Origin: Pomacea canaliculata
Taxonomy: Eukaryota > Mollusca > Gastropoda > Architaenioglossa > Ampullariidae
Assembly: GCF_003073045.1 (NCBI RefSeq)
Contig: NC_037597.1
Location: 28,759,927-28,823,926 of the forward strand
Reading direction: 5' to 3'
DNA: 64,000 bases
Positions 61,300 through 64,000 of the stretch are shown here, in pieces; position 1 is the stretch's first letter; every line of letters begins with the position of its first letter. A program made the position numbers and the translations under genes. The notes below the pieces were generated by a model. It saw nothing but the letters and a program-made list of their open reading frames with translations. It was not told the origin of the DNA and did no database searches.

Positions 61300-61945
61300 T
61301 CTGACCTTATGGCAACGCCAACGGGAACACTTTTAGTCAAAACAAATTATTCACCACTCTTCCCTGTCTTTCCGACCGCCCACCTTTGTGCCACACTACA
61401 AGGCGACAAGGCGGGAGGAGGTGGTTCTTACAAGACTAAAGACAGGACACACCTATGCCAGGCAAGGATACCTCTTGCGAGGTGAGCTACCACCAGGTTG
61501 CCCCTGGTGTAAGGGAAATTTTAATGTTTTACACTTCTTGATTATCTGTCCAGAGCTCCAGACTATCCGTCGACAGTTTTTTGCAGAAAATTCTTTATTT
61601 GTCTTAGTTAGGTCCGCCCCATCGGCAGCAGTCTTTACCTTTTTAAAAAGGATAGGATCGACTCTATCATCAAATTTAAGGTTGTTTTTTTTTTTTTTTA
61701 CATTCTGATAGTTCTTTCTTGATTTCTAGTGTGTTGGTGGCCTTTTTGGGCTTCACCACCCTTCTTACACTTCATTTTTTCTTTTACACCTTGTTCACTT
61801 ACTATGTTGATTTGTTTTTAAAGATACGTACATGACTTGAGAAGATTTACCCCGAGACCTTTAAATTTAAAATTACATTTGTTGCCGTGATATAGCCCTA
61901 TAGTTGCTGGCACGGCATTAAACACCAACAAACCAACAAACTGTA
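61300..61945 (+). mobile_element. 3' end of an I/Jockey-type LINE
   Basis: The plus-strand frame from about 61388 reads RREEVVLTRLKTGHTYARQG, then YLLRGELPPGCPWC and HFLIIC, giving a CX2CX7HX4C zinc knuckle as found after the reverse transcriptase/RNase H part of I-type non-LTR retrotransposons. The 3' tail (ttgccgtgatatagccctat, ttgctggcacggcattaaac, then accaacaaaccaaca) ends near 61943. Only the last few hundred bases are present: a typical 5'-truncated copy. Confidence 0.8.
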
Positions 61946-62079
61946 AATGCAGTAGGACTGTAACATTTATATTGACTGTCGTTGTGAAGATGTTTGATGT
62001 CCTCAAATTTCCAAAGTCTTAGTGCATAATTCCGTTTGCAAACATCTTTGCAATACAAACTCTCACACGCCTTTCGAGA

Positions 62080-62690
62080 TGAGATGAAAACCTGGGCTCG
62101 CTCTAAGCACATATACGTGTATCTCTGCACTGCTACCTGGCTGCTGAGACCAACGCAGCCCACAGATTATAGAAGCACGGATGTATAGTATCTCTGCACT
62201 GCTACCTGCATGGCTGCCCGAAGATTATACTAGTGTGCGTCTCGCCAACTTGTCGGCCGTCAGTTCTCGGTCAACCATTTAACAATAGAATATTCCAAAC
62301 TACGATAAAATTCAACAACAGACTTGTAATAAATTTGTAACTTTATAGTTACTTTTTATTTCTTTCTCTTTTGGTGGATTAGGGACAAACGTGCTTGACC
62401 TCCACTTTCCCCACGAATTGGAGTCTATATTTTTTTTACTTTCCTGGTGTTTTATATATTTGTTCACTTTATTTTTTCTTCTTTTGTTTTTTCTGCGCAA
62501 TGAGCATTCTTCTGAATGGATACCTGCGCATTACAAATCGACATCATCATCATCAAAAGACAACAGACATAATGCTTGAGCTTTTGTACCTCCCTCAGTA
62601 CGAGAGTTCGCATCGTCTGCTCTTCTTTTTCTTCTTGATGTCGACAGTTAAACCGGAAGCATATCTGTGCTTTGGCCTCGTTCTGGAAGT
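62080..62690 (+). repeat. Unnamed dispersed repeat, copy 2
   Basis: Matches 42900-43440 in five ordered blocks (see copy 1), with extra sequence of about 150 bp, including a T-rich stretch and cattacaaat, before the gagttcgcatcgtctgct block. It directly follows the LINE fragment. Confidence 0.6.
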
Positions 62691-62699
62691 GGTCCGTAA

Positions 62700-64000
62700 C
62701 CATATGGTCAGCCAAGCATGGCACTGGGGTCTCGTGACTTGTCGTCATTATTGTCACTGTGAACAGCAAGTGCCACATTTTTCTCTCTAGTTTTCTTGCA
62801 GCACAAACTGGTTTAAAGCTTGTGTGTGTGGAGAGTCAGAGAGTGGTTGGTTGTGAAACAGCACGCAGCTGAAAGTAACCCATCCTCTAAATACAGGCCT
62901 CGAGTACCAGAGACAAGATTCCTTGTCTTTCGGTAGCTTCTGTGTCGTAATTAACATTGCCCTCACCTCTTGCATTATTGAGATGAGAGATTGAAGTGCC
63001 CTGCCCTTGTTGATTACGAGCTAATTTAATTAGCGCGGTGCTAGCGAGTCGTATTGTGGTAACATGACTCCCCCCCCCACTTCAATATTGCTAGCTAATT
63101 CTATTATCGCGGTTAACATGGTTTGTACTCCTTGCATTACTGAGTTGAAGTTGATGATGCTTCTTCATCGTTAATTAATTCTGTTGCTATCAGTTGTGAA
63201 TTAACTTTGTGTCGTTTCTGTGCAATCAGAGAGAGGAGGACACTGACAAGTGTAATTTCAACTGCTTTGTGTGCCGTTGCTGAACAACAAATTGTTTGCG
63301 GTCTGTATTTGCAGCTTTCGCAGTCTGGTCGTCCAGAAGATAATGTCTGCTGGACTGTCAAGTGTTGTCAGACAGATCACAAGGCTTCGTCTTCATGAGA
63401 CAACAGACGGAATTACTGTAGATTGCAAGGTCATTCACCACTCTAAAATAAAGGGTCCGGTAGTTGCTTTGTGAGAGGACATACTTGCCAATAAATCAGT
63501 GATGTCTGTGTCGCTTAGTTAAGTAGACAAGATGTTTGTAGGACTGAGAAGCCATATACCTTGACTGCACTGAAGATATATGTAGGACTGAGTAGCCCTA
63601 TCTTGGTTACGCTTGTCTTTGAGACACGGCAAATGTGGTGGTCCCAGTGTTCAGAAGCTTGAGGGCACTGGCAGTGTTCCAGTCTTATTGTGTACCTACT
63701 CTACACTCTTCATGTGTACCTACTCTACACTCTTGGTCTTTGTAGCCCTGCGTGCCCTACACACCCCACCCTCCATCTCCCCCAGGTGTACGCTCAGGGT
63801 TCCCCTCTCTCTTTTCTTCTTGTTTGCTGACAGTCCGGGTGTGAGACATGCCAGAGCCTGTCACCTTGTCTGTATCCAGGTACAGTTGAAAGCGACCTGA
63901 CGGCTCACCTTGTTGACGAGCCTGACATTTCCATAAAGGTGACGAAACAGACGCTGTACTGTGGTCAGTCCATTCAACGACCCTCCTACCCGTCCATGTT
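62700..64000. other. Right end of the window, no firm gene
   Basis: A frame beginning ATG at about 63342 (MSAGLSSVVRQITRLRLHET) follows an acceptor-like ttgcag at 63314 and precedes a possible donor (tgcaag|gtcatt). It could be a first coding exon of a gene continuing to the right, but the evidence is thin. Nothing else was recognised. Confidence 0.25.

Overview
The window is animal genomic DNA: intron-bearing genes far apart, long non-coding stretches, and very many minisatellites. The repeats point to a mollusc, probably a gastropod: a tRNA-derived SINE carrying the same 3' tail as an I-type LINE, hAT-type MITEs, and P-element and mariner relics. The lineage is inferred from repeat style and gene content, not from any search.

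Left part (1-32 kb). A plus-strand gene of unrecognised family ends here (three 3' exons, 1129-4095). Next come a SINE, two hAT MITEs, a P-element relic and an internally deleted mariner. A complete three-exon minus-strand gene for a PPP1R27-like ankyrin subunit of protein phosphatase 1 lies at 14484-16580. From 17.5 to 30 kb the sequence is mostly tandem repeats with 9- to 60-bp units, whose long open frames are artefacts.

Middle (32-48 kb). An intronless heme oxygenase (32095-33096, minus) faces a divergent spliced transcription unit that may encode a 99-residue protein. Blocks of one 26-bp minisatellite lie on both sides of this pair. At 40414-47734 (minus) I reconstructed a six-exon peripherin-2/ROM1-type tetraspanin with an unusual cytoplasmic tail: ten tandem YDNL/YENL motifs followed by a PRLSTQ array.

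Right part (48-64 kb). A two-domain sulfurtransferase (MPST/TST family) was assembled from nine exons between 51533 and 60123 (minus). Exons 4 and 5 are diverged duplicates of equal length and equal phase, separated by only 46 bases. They look like strictly mutually exclusive exons that swap one segment of the catalytic domain. A LINE 3' end and a second copy of an unnamed dispersed repeat follow.

The genes do not form a pathway; this is an ordinary stretch of a repeat-rich animal chromosome. The most interesting points are the mutually exclusive sulfurtransferase exons and the tyrosine-motif array on the tetraspanin tail. All exon structures were read by eye from splice signals, phase continuity and remembered family sequences, without transcript data.
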